A DNA stretch of 23,542 nt from Candidatus Bathyarchaeum sp. (GTDB taxonomy: Archaea > Thermoproteota > Bathyarchaeia > Bathyarchaeales > Bathyarchaeaceae), in assembly GCA_003096235.1 (NCBI GenBank), contig PIXT01000187.1:1-23542 (forward strand), read 5' to 3'. Both the position numbers and the translations under genes were made by a program. Positions 22,347 through 23,542 of the stretch are shown in pieces. Under the pieces are notes generated by a model. The model had not been told where the DNA came from. It did not search any database and saw only the letters and a list, made by a program, of their open reading frames with translations. The stretch's first letter is position 1. Each line of letters begins with the position of its first letter.

Positions 22347-23542
22347 CTAAGCCGCCCAAAAAGGCGACTCAACCCGCATGATCTGGATAAACTCATTCAA
22401 AGCCTCAATTTCTTCAGGCATCAAACGATCCTCAAACTTGGTTAACAATACCTTGGCGTGAGATTCAGGCACCTTAACATAGAATAGCTCTCCTTCATGT
22501 ATGTGGCGACCCACAACTGTTTTACCCAGCGAAACCGCTACCTCCGAGCCAATAGTAGCCTCTGATGCTGCTTTACCTTTGTCCTGAATCTGCAAAATTT
22601 CTCCTACGTTGCGTCCATCCACTTTAGCAAGAACCTGTTTTGGTTTTATTTTTCCAGCCAAAACTTCAACGCCGATAACTGCAGGTTTAGCTTTTCGGAA
22701 TACATAACCTGGAAGAAACTTGACTTTAGCAGGTTTGACTAGTCTGCTGAATTCTTCGTCAAGGCGGGCTTCATCCTCTTGTTTCAACCATGCTAGGTAA
22801 TCATCTATGAGGCTGTAGATGGTTTTTTCATTGAATATGCGAACGTCACGGTTTCTTGCTTCTTCCTCAGCGTCTGGAAGAACTTTAACGTTGAATGCTA
22901 AAATAACTCCATGAAGAGGGTCACGTTCTTTAACAATTCCTGCCTCAGTTACGTCGCGTCTAGATACATCGCCAACATCAGCCAGTTTTATTGGAACTTG
23001 GTTTCGCTTTAAGCTTTCAGCAATAGCTTCAAGAGACCCTAAAGCGTCCGTTTTCAAAACAACTCCATCAAAGTCAGTGGCAATCTTGATTTGTTCAACC
23101 TCTTCAGAAACCAACTTCACATATTCTTCAAGGCGGTCCTCAGACGGGACAGCATACAATGGTGCACCCGCTAAGGCATCCTCAAGATTTGGTGCCGCAA
23201 TCTTCACTCCAGCCGCAGCCGAAACAGAAGCAACTGAAGAAAACTTGTCTCGAGGGTCTCTGATTTCATCCAGAGGCTTAGGCAAGAAAACTGCCCGAAT
23301 ATTGGTCACAATCGGTTTTTCTTTGGCACCAACAACTATCAGGTCGCCCTTCTGCAGTATTCCATCATAAATAATCACGTTGGTTGTAATGCCTAACCCT
23401 GGTTCTTCTTTAACCTCTAGAACGGTTCCCTTTGCTGGCCCCTCGGTTGTTTTTAGTCTGGAACTAAGATAATGCTGAGTCAATCCTATGAGAACTGCCA
23501 AGAGTTCAGGTATGCCTTCTCCGCTTTTGGCGCTTGTGGGAA
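22347..23542 (-). CDS. infB: Translation initiation factor aIF5B (N-terminally incomplete)
   Basis: The frame runs from the right edge of the window to TAG at 22347 (about 398 codons). It begins with the end of the GTPase domain (G5 motif SAKSGEGIPELL), then domain II (AKGTVLEVKEEPGLG), domain III (FDGVVLKTDALGSLEAI, KRNQVPIKLADVGDVSRRDV) and domain IV (EVLAGKIKPKQVL). This is the archaeal/eukaryotic IF5B type, which promotes subunit joining and initiator tRNA placement. An internal start around 23501 should not be used, because the frame continues through the domain boundary. It is transcribed towards the pilus operon on the same strand but separated from it by a promoter-like region. Confidence 0.93.
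   Translation of the reverse strand, partial: PTSAKSGEGIPELLAVLIGLTQHYLSSRLKTTEGPAKGTVLEVKEEPGLGITTNVIIYDGILQKGDLIVVGAKEKPIVTNIRAVFLPKPLDEIRDPRDKFSSVASVSAAAGVKIAAPNLEDALAGAPLYAVPSEDRLEEYVKLVSEEVEQIKIATDFDGVVLKTDALGSLEAIAESLKRNQVPIKLADVGDVSRRDVTEAGIVKERDPLHGVILAFNVKVLPDAEEEARNRDVRIFNEKTIYSLIDDYLAWLKQEDEARLDEEFSRLVKPAKVKFLPGYVFRKAKPAVIGVEVLAGKIKPKQVLAKVDGRNVGEILQIQDKGKAASEATIGSEVAVSLGKTVVGRHIHEGELFYVKVPESHAKVLLTKFEDRLMPEEIEALNEFIQIMRVESPFWAA

Overview
The window looks archaeal, most likely from the TACK branch and perhaps a Bathyarchaeia-type genome. That placement is inference. It rests on an archaeal/eukaryotic-type aIF5B, an intronless type II tRNA-Leu with encoded CCA, inositol-1-phosphate synthase for archaeal inositol lipids, a TackOD1-like zinc domain, an archaeal Tad-type pilus operon with class III prepilin signals, a PEF-CTERM-like surface protein, and TATA boxes about 25-30 nt before likely transcription starts. 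No rRNA, CRISPR array, insertion sequence or prophage was seen.

Layout. 1-565 (-): 3'-truncated inositol monophosphatase/FBPase. 672-759 (+): tRNA-Leu(CAG). 1005-4610 (+): large secreted von Willebrand A/PKD-repeat protein. 4894-5913 (+) and 5936-6550 (-): convergent acyltransferase-3 membrane protein and SGNH hydrolase; for both, the coding frame seems to continue upstream of the first usual start codon. 7095-7967 (-): membrane-tethered winged-helix regulator. 8322-10907 (+): NosD-like beta-helix surface protein with a PEF-CTERM-like tail, preceded by an overlapping 25-codon ORF. 10990-12021 (-): a small pyrimidine-dimer glycosylase and a ribbon-helix-helix protein. 12295-14039 (+): ino1 and a DUF1638 gene. 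14043-14936 (-): glycosyltransferase 2. 15296-16270 (+): zinc-ribbon TackOD1-like protein with a possible nuclease-fold tail. 22195-16272 (-): five-gene pilus operon (ATPase, two membrane platform proteins, small pilin, giant pilin-like protein). 22347-23542 (-): aIF5B missing its N-terminus.

The main theme is the cell envelope: secreted adhesin-like proteins, glycan acylation and deacylation, a glycosyltransferase, pili, and inositol-lipid synthesis (inositol-1-phosphate synthase plus the phosphatase at the left edge).

The most striking signal is a family of five 19-bp sites, consensus TTGTCAARWTTTYTTGAGA with a TCAA-N6-TTGA dyad, around the membrane-tethered regulator gene. Two pairs each have exactly 45 bp between copies, and all five point the same way relative to a candidate promoter downstream. 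This looks like a small self-contained regulon: a membrane-anchored one-component regulator, its operators, a surface protein with an upstream leader ORF, and an unexplained minus-strand promoter with no ORF next to it.
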